Assembly (NCBI RefSeq): GCF_000327385.1
Contig: NW_008709110.1
Location: forward strand, 843,625 to 907,624
Reading direction: 5' to 3'
Origin: Lottia gigantea
Taxonomy: Eukaryota; Mollusca; Gastropoda; Lottiidae
Length of the DNA: 64,000 bases
In this document: positions 13,281 through 24,400 of the stretch, piece after piece
Numbering within the stretch: position 1 is the first letter of the stretch
How the letters are laid out: each line of letters starts with the position of its first letter
Program-made: the position numbers and the translations under genes
The notes under the pieces: generated by a model
The model's input: the letters and a program-made list of their open reading frames with translations, nothing else
Told to the model about the DNA's origin: nothing
The model's database searches: none

Positions 13281-16200
13281 TCATGTATGACCTGTTTTGT
13301 GGAATTTCCACGAGAATGTAGAGGGCTCACCTTTTCCCAGTATTCGATGCATTTTTATATTACGTTTTTTTATAGTAATTGATTTATGTAGTTTCCCCAT
13401 AGTTTTTCTTTTCCTCGCAGTCGATTTTCTTCTGAAAAAGGTTGCTTTTCCACCACAGTCGTCTTGATTGGATACGCTTATAATATCACCTTCATTCTCG
13501 GATATCTCTATGTAATCTAAATAATTAATAATAATGCGTGTAGTTGATATATGTATGTGATATTGCAAATTTCTTATTTCCTGGCTGAAACTGAATTTAT
13601 CTGTCAAGCTTTCACGCTGTATTACGGTAAACAAGGAAATTTACTTAAATGTCTTTATGACATAAATATATTATGGCCCAGGAGATCTTCTAAAAACATT
13701 AAGTTTATTTCACAATTGCAATGAATAATAGTATATGCACAAGAGACAATCCACCATAACCAATTATCCACTCGCCCATCACTTAGTGTCAAGAAGAAAT
13801 GGTGCAGCTGCTTCTTACTTACTTTCAAATGCAAGTACAAATCCACGACCCGCTTTAGTATGGTTAGATGTTTTAAATTCAATATCAACACATCCGCTTT
13901 GAACAACCAATTCTGTTTGTTGTTGGCCTCGTAGTTTCTTTTTCTTGATTCGTTTACCACTAGGTGTAACATGCCAAATGTTGACTCGTTCTTTCCGTGC
14001 ATCAATATCCAAATCAAAGTCTTCAGTGTAAAGTCGTAATCCAAACCTGGCATTTACTTGTAGTCGTATTCTGCATGTTTTTGTCTCTGACTGGTAATTC
14101 CAAGGATATATGTTGTGGCTTTTGATGAGACCCTTAAGTGCTTTGATTTCCCAATTGGATTTATTACAAATATCAAATACATGATCTGAAAAACAAAGTT
14201 ATCAATGGAGTGCAACGAGATAAAGTTTGGAATAGTATTGGTGCAAACTCTTGTTTTTCATTTCCTTATTTTAACGTCCACAATCTGCTTGGTTCTCAGT
14301 TCCACCCAATTGCGAAACCATGTAGACTGAATCTTGATCAGATAGATCTAGTAAAACTAACACGGTTATTTGTTATTATTAGATTCTTAAATACAGCAAT
14401 TGTCTTAAAAACCACATGTTTCTCAGAGACAGTCAGTTTGAGTTCGGATTTTGATGCGTACAAGTGCCATCATAACATCGAATCCTCTTCGATGCAAGAA
14501 ATTTTCGAAAGCCGACCAGTTATCTCTTTTTTGTGATTAAAGCGTGCCTCAAAAAGAAATCAGAATTTTGATTGGATGAGAGCTGTAGAAAAATAAAATA
14601 GTAAAATTCATTGAAGTCTATACAAAAACGGATCTTACACTATGACATTACTAGATGTAATACAATTTGAAATTTACTTTACCTTTTCTAATACATTGAA
14701 ATTTAGAGATAGTTACGTATGACGGCATTAGCGAAAGGCAGGTTGGAAAGGCAAACATTGTAATGGGTATGTTCCCATTCCAAGATACACTACAGTCTGA
14801 TCTCCAGTAACAATCATTCTGTCGAGTAAGAATGGTGTGGACCTGGCCTCTACAGTCTCCTGGTTTCCCGTAACAAACGCCGTAATTACTGGCACCCACT
14901 GCCATTTTGGGTTTATAGATCACGTGATCAGCTGGACACGTCATGTATATTGTATCAGTCTTTTGATTCATGCATTCTTCTATAATTCCATTAACTACAA
15001 GAAAAGTGAGACATTCAATGCAGAGGTATGTATAAAATAATATCAATAAAATTTTATTTATTTGGACTTATTTACACAGAGTCCCTATTTAAATGGGACT
15101 TTTTAACGTGAGCTCAGAGCAGTGACACAAGTGCAAGACCGACGTCTTTAGGGACAATTACAATTATTCGTTAACTACATGTGATAAAAATCGAATTTAT
15201 TGTTATAAAAACAATAGTAAGTTCAACAGCATGTTAAATTGCAGGAGAATATCGAATTTCAATTCAAGATAAATTGCCTACAAGGTTATATGCACCTACT
15301 AATAGCTTTGTTTATATCAGGACATTGCAGAACGGCATGACAAATTTGACCTACGTTCATATATTTCTTTAAGGTAAAAGCGTTTTTGACCTTCGATGCG
15401 GTTCCTCCCTGTGTGATGGTAAATCATTTCACTTTTGTTTTAAAATCAATAATTAGTCTACTAGCAAACAAATGAACGCGTTTCGGAAAATTAAGTCAAC
15501 GACTTCAAATATTTTTGATTTTCGATATGGGTCATAAATACTTCTGGATTTGTAATAATTATTTTTTGAAATACAACCAGATGCATACCTAGTAGAAAGT
15601 TTACCAGAAATTTTGAACGACAAACGGATGCATCTGAGGACCAACGATACACATTCCATGCAGGAGTATACCAATGATTCTGTATCCTTTAGGTTATTTG
15701 TAAAGAACATCTATATACGTACCCTCTCCATCAGTGGATGATGTGGCTTTTGCATACGGTTTGATGTACTTTGATTTTTCAATAAAATTATTTTCTGGAA
15801 ATATAAAAGATACCATAGAATTCACCCAAAGAATTTTAATACAGCAACTTTTGAAGGGCACACAAATCCTTTCTGACCCTAAAAGGCAGCTTCGTTTAGC
15901 TTCATCATTGTCAAACGTTTGACAGGAGTTAAATAAAGGTATACATACGTTTAAATTGGATCACAAAACCTCTTCCAATCGTTGCACCAGGCTGTGAGAT
16001 GAAATCAATTTCTACAGATCCCGAATTTATACTGAAAATATCTCCACTACAGTTAGTACCATTGAAAATTGTCACTGACGTTGAATTGACTATATTACTA
16101 ATGAGAAGATAGTCGCCATTTCGGGTTTGGACATCATCAAGTTTTAATGTTAGATGGAATCCATGTAAAATATCTATTATAGAAGAACATTTTAAAGAAG

Positions 16201-17235
16201 TACTACCATATGCCCATGGATATTCTCTATGACTGCGTATGATACCAAATTTTGACGTTAGTATCTTCTCATGACCGCTACAAATGTTGTGCACATCACC
16301 TGAAAAACGGAAATATTGATGTATATTCTGAAATATTTCTATGGAAAATGTAAATCTTTTGTTTTAATTTCTCATTCTTTTTTACCAAATCAGTAAATCA
16401 TCAGTATAAACTATTTTAATTTACTAACTGAATCTATAACAAATATAATACCTTTCGGAACACACATTGGATTTATGTACGAAACATAATTGGGCAGCGT
16501 TCCAATACACTTTTGGTCGTCCGATCGGAGAATAACATCCCCTCTTCGCCAGCCGAAATTGCATTTATTTCTCCAATGACATTTATTCTTCTGTTTCAAT
16601 AGGTTATACGACAGTCCGGTACAATCTCCTGTTGTATAACCACATTCTGATTGATTATTTATACCCAAGAATATTTCTGGTTGATATATTACATGATCAT
16701 CTGAACAACTGATGTATATTTGTTCTTTCCTTCTGTTTAAACATCGAGTTATCATTCCATTATGCCCTAGAGCTACAGAAACAAAATGGTGATTAATTTA
16801 ACATATATAATTATTGATCTTGGGTATGAAGCCTGAATTGAATTCAATAACATTACCTACTTCTATCTTTGAAAGGTGTAAAAGGTATACCGGAAATTGT
16901 AATACAATTGCAATTTGACAAAGTAAAATTTGAGATCATAATTTAAAAAAAGAAAAGAAAATAGATTAAACATTATATAATAATTCAGGTAAATGTTTAA
17001 CAAATTAGTTCAAGGGGTTCATGTCATCAAAGTGTATTATCTCAAGGTGAAGCATTTCAAGGTATACCAATTTAAGTTGTCTTATTTCATATATATAATT
17101 TCAAGGTATAAAATTTCAAGATGTACCGGTTTCTGTGTATTTTTCATTGAAAATAAGTGAAAATGTAAAAATTTACTTACCTAATGACTCGACACAAGCA
17201 TTTAAAAAGAAGACAAGGAAGATACGACCATACAT
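13281..17235 (-). CDS. secreted protein with two SUEL-CUB modules, gene B (seven exons)
   Basis: Exons: 17181-17235, 16452-16772, 15949-16299, 15723-15794, 14683-14994, 13823-14185, 13281-13516. They sum to 1710 nt, or 569 residues plus stop, all joined in phase 1. Exon 1 is a signal peptide (MYGRIFLVFFLNACVESL). Then SUEL-like 1 (residues 19-125; SCSDDHVIYQP, NKCHWRNKCNF, MCVPKG), CUB 1 (126-242; IIRSHREYPWAYGS, GRGFVIQFK), a linker (243-266), SUEL-like 2 (267-370; TCPADHVIYKP, NDCYWRSDCSV, QCIRKG), CUB 2 (371-491; LIKSHNIYPWNYQS, GRGFVLAFES) and a basic tail (FFRRKSTARKRKTMGK). The second module has no signal exon of its own, so one two-module gene is more likely than two genes. An alternative 3' exon at 15491-15588 could instead end a shorter form after the linker. 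Likely extracellular glycan or matrix binding. Confidence 0.65.
15491..15588 (-). CDS. possible alternative last exon of gene B
   Basis: The acceptor ttctactag is followed by phase-1 sequence continuing the linker exon and ending at TAA after about 32 codons (ends YLKSLT). If used, the product would be signal peptide, SUEL-like, CUB and a short tail. It lacks the basic tail seen in the other last exons, so it may be fortuitous. Confidence 0.25.
17181..17235 (-). CDS. gene B exon 1, signal peptide
   Basis: ATG at 17235, hydrophobic core IFLVFFLNAC, donor gtaagt in phase 1. It joins the phase-1 acceptor of the first lectin exon at 16772. Confidence 0.65.
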
Positions 17236-18589
17236 CCTGATCAACTAAATTACTGTGATATATTATAGAAGTAAAGACGCAACCAGGAACATCCTGAATA
17301 ATATCAATACGTCATCAATCAAGAATCGATTCGGTATTAATACATGTATCGATAACAATGGAGGCGACGATAATATACAATAATAAATAATAATAAAAAA
17401 TAGAAAATGTATCCAAGGATGATTTATAGGTACATTTTTAGTGTTTCAAAAGACTAACAATACACTTCAATCGCTGTAAAATGTAGTGCTACCGAATTTG
17501 ACAGAGGAGCATGTATTCCAAGTAAATATCGACTCAGTGTTGCCCCAATATATAGACCTGAAAATACCGGGATAATATTACTGAAATAGGAACTAGTGCG
17601 TATTACATTAGTGGTTTTTGTTTTAGTGAAATATTTAGGAAATGCCCTTCAACATATCAGGAAATCTTTGTGATATGAGATTGTGATCGATTCGATCAGA
17701 AACAGATATAAATTTGATAACTATTTATAGAGGAAGGGGTAAGATTAAAAAAAAGACAGGGGAATTTATTTCGCAATCCTTCATTTTAACTATGATAAGG
17801 TAAACCAGCTTAAAGGGGTACAGTTGTAGAATAATGACTTTCCTAAACATGAGAGCTTAAAGTCAGCTGTTTGTATCACGTAAGAATCAAAGTCTGGGGA
17901 TGGAAAATTGTTTAAATTGCATAACACATTAGGTCGAATGTGACGATAATAACAATGGCAAGGCTGTTCTGAGAAAGCAAACACATAGACGAGAATATGC
18001 ATGCTAACTTTTTAAGAGGTTTCATTTATTTAACAGGGAAAATGACTTTGGCCATATCACATCGCAAACCGACAAACAAGAAGCGGCAAAATTTAACATT
18101 TTTGAAATCATGATTTTTTTCATTCGTACGAAATTACCACAGATTTAACGTAATAATAATTCCAGATATCAGTTTCTATCTTTAAGTATTATCGGCTACT
18201 TTAAATTATTACTTCCTGTAACCCGAATGTATGAATTGATTTGCACAATAATCAGTAACTATATACACTGAAATGATAGCATATATCCATCCTTATGCGT
18301 ATATAATAAAAAGTTGCAATTGTAAATTTTACCATAAGAACTTCGTGCACATGATGTGAAGTAATTTCATTTCCCTATCAGTATAAGAGGATAATGACCG
18401 TTTCGGTTCCGTTTCGAGGTGTTCGAGTCAGTGAAGATATCTAATTTTTGAATCATCAGACCATATTCTCTTTATTTTAATGTCCAGTATAGGCAGTATC
18501 CAACATTGTTAATTATACTATTCTAAATTATGCTATGTACGTCAAGGGTTGATTAAAAAAAGAGTACTAATTGTTAATTAAGCAGTCAT
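17236..18589. other. 5' flank of gene B, nothing recognised
   Basis: AT-rich intergenic sequence expected to contain the gene B promoter. A 70-codon cysteine-containing open frame on the minus strand (17790-18002) has no supporting features. No repeats were recognised. Confidence 0.4.
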
Positions 18590-19065
18590 AATATAAATAT
18601 AATAAGTTCTGCCATCATCGCAGTAATTTTTGTTTCAGGATTATGTTAAAACATGGTGGCGTGTCAGTCATCTTGTCATCACAATAATATGTCCAGTTGC
18701 CACCAGATGTTTGAATAATTAATTTACACTAGGGTTTGTTTTGCCTTCCTATTTTATATGTAGTAAGCCTGTTTAGCAGCAATGACAGATGTGGTTCCAG
18801 GCAGGGTATGCTCGATCACCTGATGTCACTTTTCGTTACAGAATGATTCCTTATGGTTGCGGGTGTTTGAAAACAAAATTCTTGCCAAATTATAACTTTC
18901 GTGATCAGTTCCCTCCCTAGAAATCACTGGGGTTTTTTTATCCTTCATGTTTGTCGTGTTCGTTGTGTATGTTGAGCATTGGCGGGTGTGGTGACAGGCA
19001 GGGTATGCTTACTCTTTTCGACACCTGATACCACTTTTCATTATGAAATACTTAATCAATTATGA
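18590..19065 (+). repeat. dispersed repeat family, copy a
   Basis: Shares with the copies near 19.3-21 kb, 26.4-26.9 kb and (inverted) 31.6-31.9 kb an ordered series of blocks: TTGTCATCACAATAATATG then GTTGCCACCAGATG, AGCAGCAATGACAG, GCAGGGTATGCTTACTC and a closing GACACCTGATACCAC. No intact coding frame, and no clear terminal repeats or poly(A) tail. Class unknown. Orientation is assigned arbitrarily. Confidence 0.55.
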
Positions 19066-19743
19066 TTGATATAGGCCTATTTCATGTGAAAAGCTACTAT
19101 CTATGTTTCTATTTCCAATCGTCAATTTTCCTTTTAAGTGCAGAAACATTCCACATTCGCCAGTTTATGGAGTAGGCTTATATATGCGTCTCAATTGGTC
19201 CGATACTCTAGAGAATGTTATTTCTACACTGATTTCTTAGCTAGATCGATGCATTTAACATATTAAGCTACATTACTACTACAAGGGTATGTACCAAATC
19301 GACTTCCCTTAAGCAATTGTACAGTCGTCATCATGAACTAATTGAAAAATATAAAATATATGTTTCTACCATCATCACAGATGTTTTTGTTTGGCAACAA
19401 AGTTTAAACTTGTCATCACAATAATTTGTCGAGTTGCCACCAAATGATTCTATAAAACAGTAGGTTTTGTTTTGCCTCTCTATTTTATATGTATTAGTAT
19501 TTAGTAGCAATGACAGGTGTGATTCCAGGCAAGTTATGCTTACTCTTCTGATCATTTGGTGCCACTTCGGATGATTAAATGCTTCTGAGTGGATTCGGGT
19601 GCAACATTAACTATTATTGTGATCAGTTCCTTCCCTTGATTATTGAAATAGGATAAATGTATTTTCATCAGTTACGTCCCTTGAACTTTCTAAATTCGTA
19701 GGTTAATTCATCGCTATGTCTTCTGTTGGTGCGTTTCTATTTA

Positions 19744-20902
19744 ATGCAGCGGACACACTAGGCGAATTTTCACGGCGAATGGTTCGGGCGAATCAATCGG
19801 CAGTAAAATTCGCCTTGAGTCTCCTAGTGTGTCCAGTGCTCCGACGTTCGCCCGAGCGTCGGCCGCAGCCATTCGCCGACATCAAGCATGTTTGATAATA
19901 TTCGGCCGAATATTAATCGCCGCCGACTCATTCGGCAAGTGTGTCCACTCGGCCGAAGTTTAAGGCGAATATTCCTATAACTCAACCAATCACAAACGCC
20001 GAAGCGTCACATGACAAACAAAATGGCGACCTCCAACGATGCAATATGGAATCAGGAAAAAGAAGAGGAATTAATCATATTATGGGAGTCTAAGCCCAAC
20101 TTATATGATATTAGCAAACCCGAATATAGGGACAGGGTGCAGAAGGAGGCGGCGAAACAGTTCATCGCTGATGCACTGGACACATCAGTTTGCATGCCTA
20201 CCAATTCAATTCAAATTAGCCCGGCAAAATGCCTTAACTGACTGAGTAGGCCTACGCAAGAAACCAACTTGCAACTAGGCCTATCGCAAAACCGTGAAAT
20301 TTATAGTAGTGAAGCCAATATCATAATAAAGCAGAAATCCCAGAATTGTTTATCAAAATGAAATCTAAGATCGTACCTTACCCACCGTATTGGGTGTCAT
20401 GAGGATTGGGTATCGATTACCAAATTGAGATCGATTATCGACGGTAGGCTACCGATCAACAATCAAAATATTTTAATTGGCAAATCTTCTAATCTTCGTC
20501 TATTGATGATATTTACCTGCATTTGTGTTATTTATTTATTTATGTTAATGACATTATGTCTATTACACACCTCTACTGTGTGATCATAAATTTTCTAAAT
20601 CACATTTCTCGGATTATTTTTGTATGAATTGAAATATTCTCCCATCGCGCTCTTCTTTTTCGCATTCGACGTAAAACCAAAAGAGTTCCGAGTACAATTG
20701 CCACTTTCCGCTTCTTTGTGGACACCGCCATTTTGTGATCATGTGACTAAGTCTCCCCTACGCATGCGTAATTTAATTCGGTGGCAAATTATCGACACAA
20801 ACATTCGCCCAGTGTGTCCACTTCGTCGGCCGAATGGATTCGGTAGCGAATTGTTCGGGCGAAGTACCAGCGAATTAAATTCGCCTAGTGTGTCCGCTGC
20901 AT
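19744..20902 (+). mobile_element. non-autonomous Harbinger-like element with MADF fragment
   Basis: The ends are inverted repeats (TGCAGCGGACACACTAGGCG at the left, its reverse complement at the right, 20881-20901). TTA lies at both outer edges (19741-19743 and 20902-20904), fitting the three-base target preference of PIF/Harbinger elements; a two-base TA duplication is the alternative. The interior repeats the motif GTGTGTCC several times. A 76-codon frame at 20011-20241 starts with a MADF/Myb-like domain. No transposase frame is present, so the copy depends on another element. It is inserted in dispersed repeat copy b. Confidence 0.7.
20011..20241 (+). pseudogene. MADF-domain ORF fragment in the Harbinger-like element
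   Basis: The peptide begins MTNKMATSNDAIWNQEKEEE, continues LIILWESKPNLYDISKPEYR and breaks off after FIADALDTS. This is the first half of a MADF (Myb/SANT-like) DNA-binding domain: an early acidic-hydrophobic stretch, the PxLYD motif and a basic helix. Harbinger elements typically carry a DNA-binding protein of this type beside the transposase. The frame ends without the third helix, so it is truncated or continues in a missing exon. Confidence 0.55.
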
Positions 20903-20990
20903 TAGTGTTTGTTGACCAGCTTTGGCGGCTGTGGCGCCATGCTTACTCTTCTCGACCCCTGATACCACTTCCTCATAAAAGTTAATTAGC

Positions 20991-21484
20991 ATTTACCAAT
21001 ATTTCGTCAATATATTTTTTTGGATTTGGGGTTGCGTAAGTAGGTCCACATAGTTCATTATATTCGTACAATAAAGAGTCTAAAATGCCGTCTTTAAAAA
21101 CTTTATCCTTCAACTACAATTTCTGTGTATAGCCATTCTTTCTACTATAACGTGATGATTGTGCTTTGACTAGACTAGTGATTAGACTTGTTGTGGGCAA
21201 ACTAAATAAATATATTACGTAGGCTTACCAGATTTATACTAAAGTAAAAGTTGTGTATTATATTATCGTGTAGAGGAAGTTATGGCAATATGTTCTTGTC
21301 GATTGCTAATATGGTATGACAATTTTATGATGCAATAGTCGTTAAGGAAAGCAGAGTTGCAAACAAAGGCATAGAAAAGCATGTGGAATTGTTTTCTGAC
21401 TTATTTTAACTAGTCCTACACAATAAAAGTCGTATTTCTGGCAATGATTTTATCTGTTCAAAGAAAATATGAATATATTCCATA
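20991..21484. other. 3' flank of EF-hand gene 1
   Basis: AT-rich sequence between dispersed repeat copy b and the last exon of EF-hand gene 1. AATAAA-type hexamers on the minus strand could serve as its polyadenylation signal, but none is decisive. Confidence 0.35.
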
Positions 21485-24400
21485 TCAGTGTAATTCAATA
21501 ATGGTAAAGGTATCCATCTTCATGTCGTAAGTCGAAGTTAAAAACCAACTCCACCATTGTCGATCAAATGTCCCAGTGATTCGAGAAGCTAAAAGAAAAT
21601 AATAAACGTCACACAGCTTTCTAGTTAAATTAGGGATGGGACAATAATATAAGTTTGTAAATGCCAGGTATTTTCTGATGCCAAATTGGCTGAAAATTTA
21701 GAATCAGAAATATTTGTTTTATGAAAATAAAATTTTTATGTTGGTGCAGTGTCTTTTTTCAAAATGGCGGCCGAAATTGTTGGAAATAATGGAGAATTTT
21801 ATACTTAATGTAACATGGGGTTTTCGCGGTCGCCAAAGTCAAATATGAGTTCAAAATTTTATTTCAATAATCCAAAATGGCGGAAATCCAAAATGGCGGC
21901 CAAAATTAGCAGTAAAATTAGAAATTCAAGATGGTGGTCAAAATTGGCGGGAAAATTAAATTCAAATAATCAAATATGGCAGAAATGTAAGATGGCGACC
22001 AAAATTAACAGTAAAAATGAAAATCTGATACAAGACATACAATACACTTCATATTCATATTCATATCCATAAGGCCAATCAACACAAAACTAATGAGATT
22101 TAAGAGCGTCTTTAACGAGTTCATCAATATTCTCCACAACATTATTTCCGGGCTTGATAACGGTAATGATGGTTTGCTTGAGTTCTGCTTTGGAGAATGT
22201 TTGAAATTTGAAATGTCCATTTGGTAATTTGATTCGTCGTTTTTGGTGTATATCTGGGCAGATTGTAAGACGTATATAGCATATTTCGGTGATGAGTTGA
22301 CTCTCTGTTAATCTGTCAAGCAGGTTTATCGTTGTCGGTGTTACTGGTCCTCCATGTGTCTTGCATGACTCCAAAACCTTCAGCATTTTTTTCGTTTCGT
22401 TTTTTTTTCAGCTCTTCTTTCTTCAGTAGTGCTAACCGTTTTGCCATTTTCACGGTCGCCAAGAAGTCTTTCTCCAACTGTTTCACATCTTGGACCGGTT
22501 GGGATGTTCGTCCAGCGAGCCATTCCTTGAATTGGTTGTGTAAGGACACAGAATGAGAAGCATGGCTAGGTGACATCAGTTTAGCCAGTGCGATCAAGCC
22601 GAGCGTATGGAGACTGTATGAAGTAGAGTGTAGTATCTTGGATGCGTTAATCAGTTTGTCAAAGCCAGTTATCTGTTCTGTGTCTCTGAAAGTCTTGTCG
22701 ATACTGTGATCAATACAAAGAAGTAGATGGGCGCAGCATTTCAGAAACTTTGCTGGCTCAATACCGAGAATAGTCAACATCTTTGAGCAGTCAGCTGCCC
22801 GGTCCGTCATCCAGAAGTCAATATTGCTTTTTATTTCATCAACACTTGAGCCAGCTAATATAGCGAGGCACTGTAGTTTGAAGTTGTAAGCTTCTGCCCC
22901 TGCTTTGCCAGCATGTGAAGCGTTTTCAAGGTAACCTGTTGTGAGCAACCTTTTCTCGCCAGAGGCTTGTGTGATTGTGATACTGTCAGTTTTGATGTCG
23001 AATAATCTGTGTCCGGCTGCCTTTGTTGTATCGTCTAGCCCAACGGTGATGACATCATCGCCTTTGTTCAGTAGGTGTCGGGCAACCATCTCCAAGTTCA
23101 GGCACGAAGCATCCTGAACATAGTTTGATAGGCATTTTCTACTAGGCATTACAAAGGTGAGATCACGAGCTGTACGATTCTTCTTGGGATCATCCATTTC
23201 ATCCCCACTAAAGTCACTTTCACAATCGTTCAAGTCTTCAGGCACTTCAGTGTTGCTAGATGCTCCGGCCAACTCCCAGTTTTGATCAAATATCGTGTTG
23301 GCTATCGATACAGTGATTCCCATCAGGTCATTAGTAGTGACCTTATACTTTGAGATACAGTGGACGAGACAGCGCATCAGTGGTTCGTGAATTGTTTTAT
23401 GGCCGGATCTGATTTGAATTGATGGGAACTGTTTTTTGGTTTTGCTATTTGGTTCTTCTACAGATTGGGTCACATGAGACTCATCACAGTTTTTGTTTAG
23501 ATCTGATGCGGACATGTAATGTTCATAATCACTGTCGTCGTCATTATCGTTATCAACATCATCATCAGGAATTAGAATTTCACTATTGTCACCTGAATAT
23601 GTAACAGAAACCGCTTCGTTAATTTTGGATAGTTTTATATTCATCGCTTCTTCACGGTTTAACACCCTCTTTTTATTCCTCGACCAGTTTCGCGGGATGA
23701 TACTTGTTGAGGTCACTACATAGTCGCCGTAGCAGTTATCATACCAGAATGCCTGGTCTTCCATCGTCATTCGCACGCCGTATTCCTTAGCCAGCTGCCC
23801 ATCGTACTCATTTGATTTGGACGTTATATCATAGGCCTGATTTCTCATGCGGTTGTTGAATTTGCCAGCTTTTTCCAACCCTGACAGTGTCTTCTTTCTA
23901 TCAGATCGATTTTCCACCTTTCTAAAATCTCGGAACATTATATAATCACGTAGAATAGTTCGGCTGACTGACCTTTCTTCTGCTGGGTAGACATTTTTTC
24001 TGATCCAATCTTGCCTTAATTCCTCAGCGACGACACAGCTTGCATCTTCTTTACTAATGTTTTTCCGTCCAGGCACAGTTTTACACAGTGAGAGCATTCT
24101 GCCAATGACATGCACACTATTTTGAAGCTTGGATTTTTATCAAAAATTGAATCTCTTCTCTATAAGTTTCCCCGAAAAAGGTTTTCTTCAAATCACTACT
24201 CCTCCTCTCTGTCATACTCACTCGAATAGTACAGTTTCAGTTCAAAATTTCTGGAAAGATAGCACAATCAAATGATTTTAAAAATGGCGGCTGCAACGTC
24301 TCCATGGATACCAGTTATATCATGACATCATCAATACTATGACATCATCAATGCGAAATGAATCTTGGCTGCATTTCATTATTAGATGGTTGTGTTACAC

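Larger units (their letters stand above)
19330..20990 (+). repeat. dispersed repeat family, copy b, split by an inserted element
   Basis: The left part (19330-19743) has the shared blocks AATTTGTCGAGTTGCCACC, AGCAATGACAGGTG and GTTGGTGCGTTTCTATT. The right part (20903-20990) resumes with GTTTGTTGACCAG and CATGCTTACTCTTCTCGAC. Uninterrupted copy c shows these parts are normally adjacent. The gap is filled by the Harbinger-like element described separately. Confidence 0.6.

Noticed and set aside
17790-18002. 70-codon cysteine-containing minus-strand frame that could be a small secreted peptide
   Set aside because: The leader is weak, no neighbouring exon or homologous copy was found, and such frames are expected by chance.
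20620-20985. 121-codon plus-strand frame
   Set aside because: It runs across the right inverted repeat of the Harbinger-like element into the flanking repeat, so it cannot be one gene.
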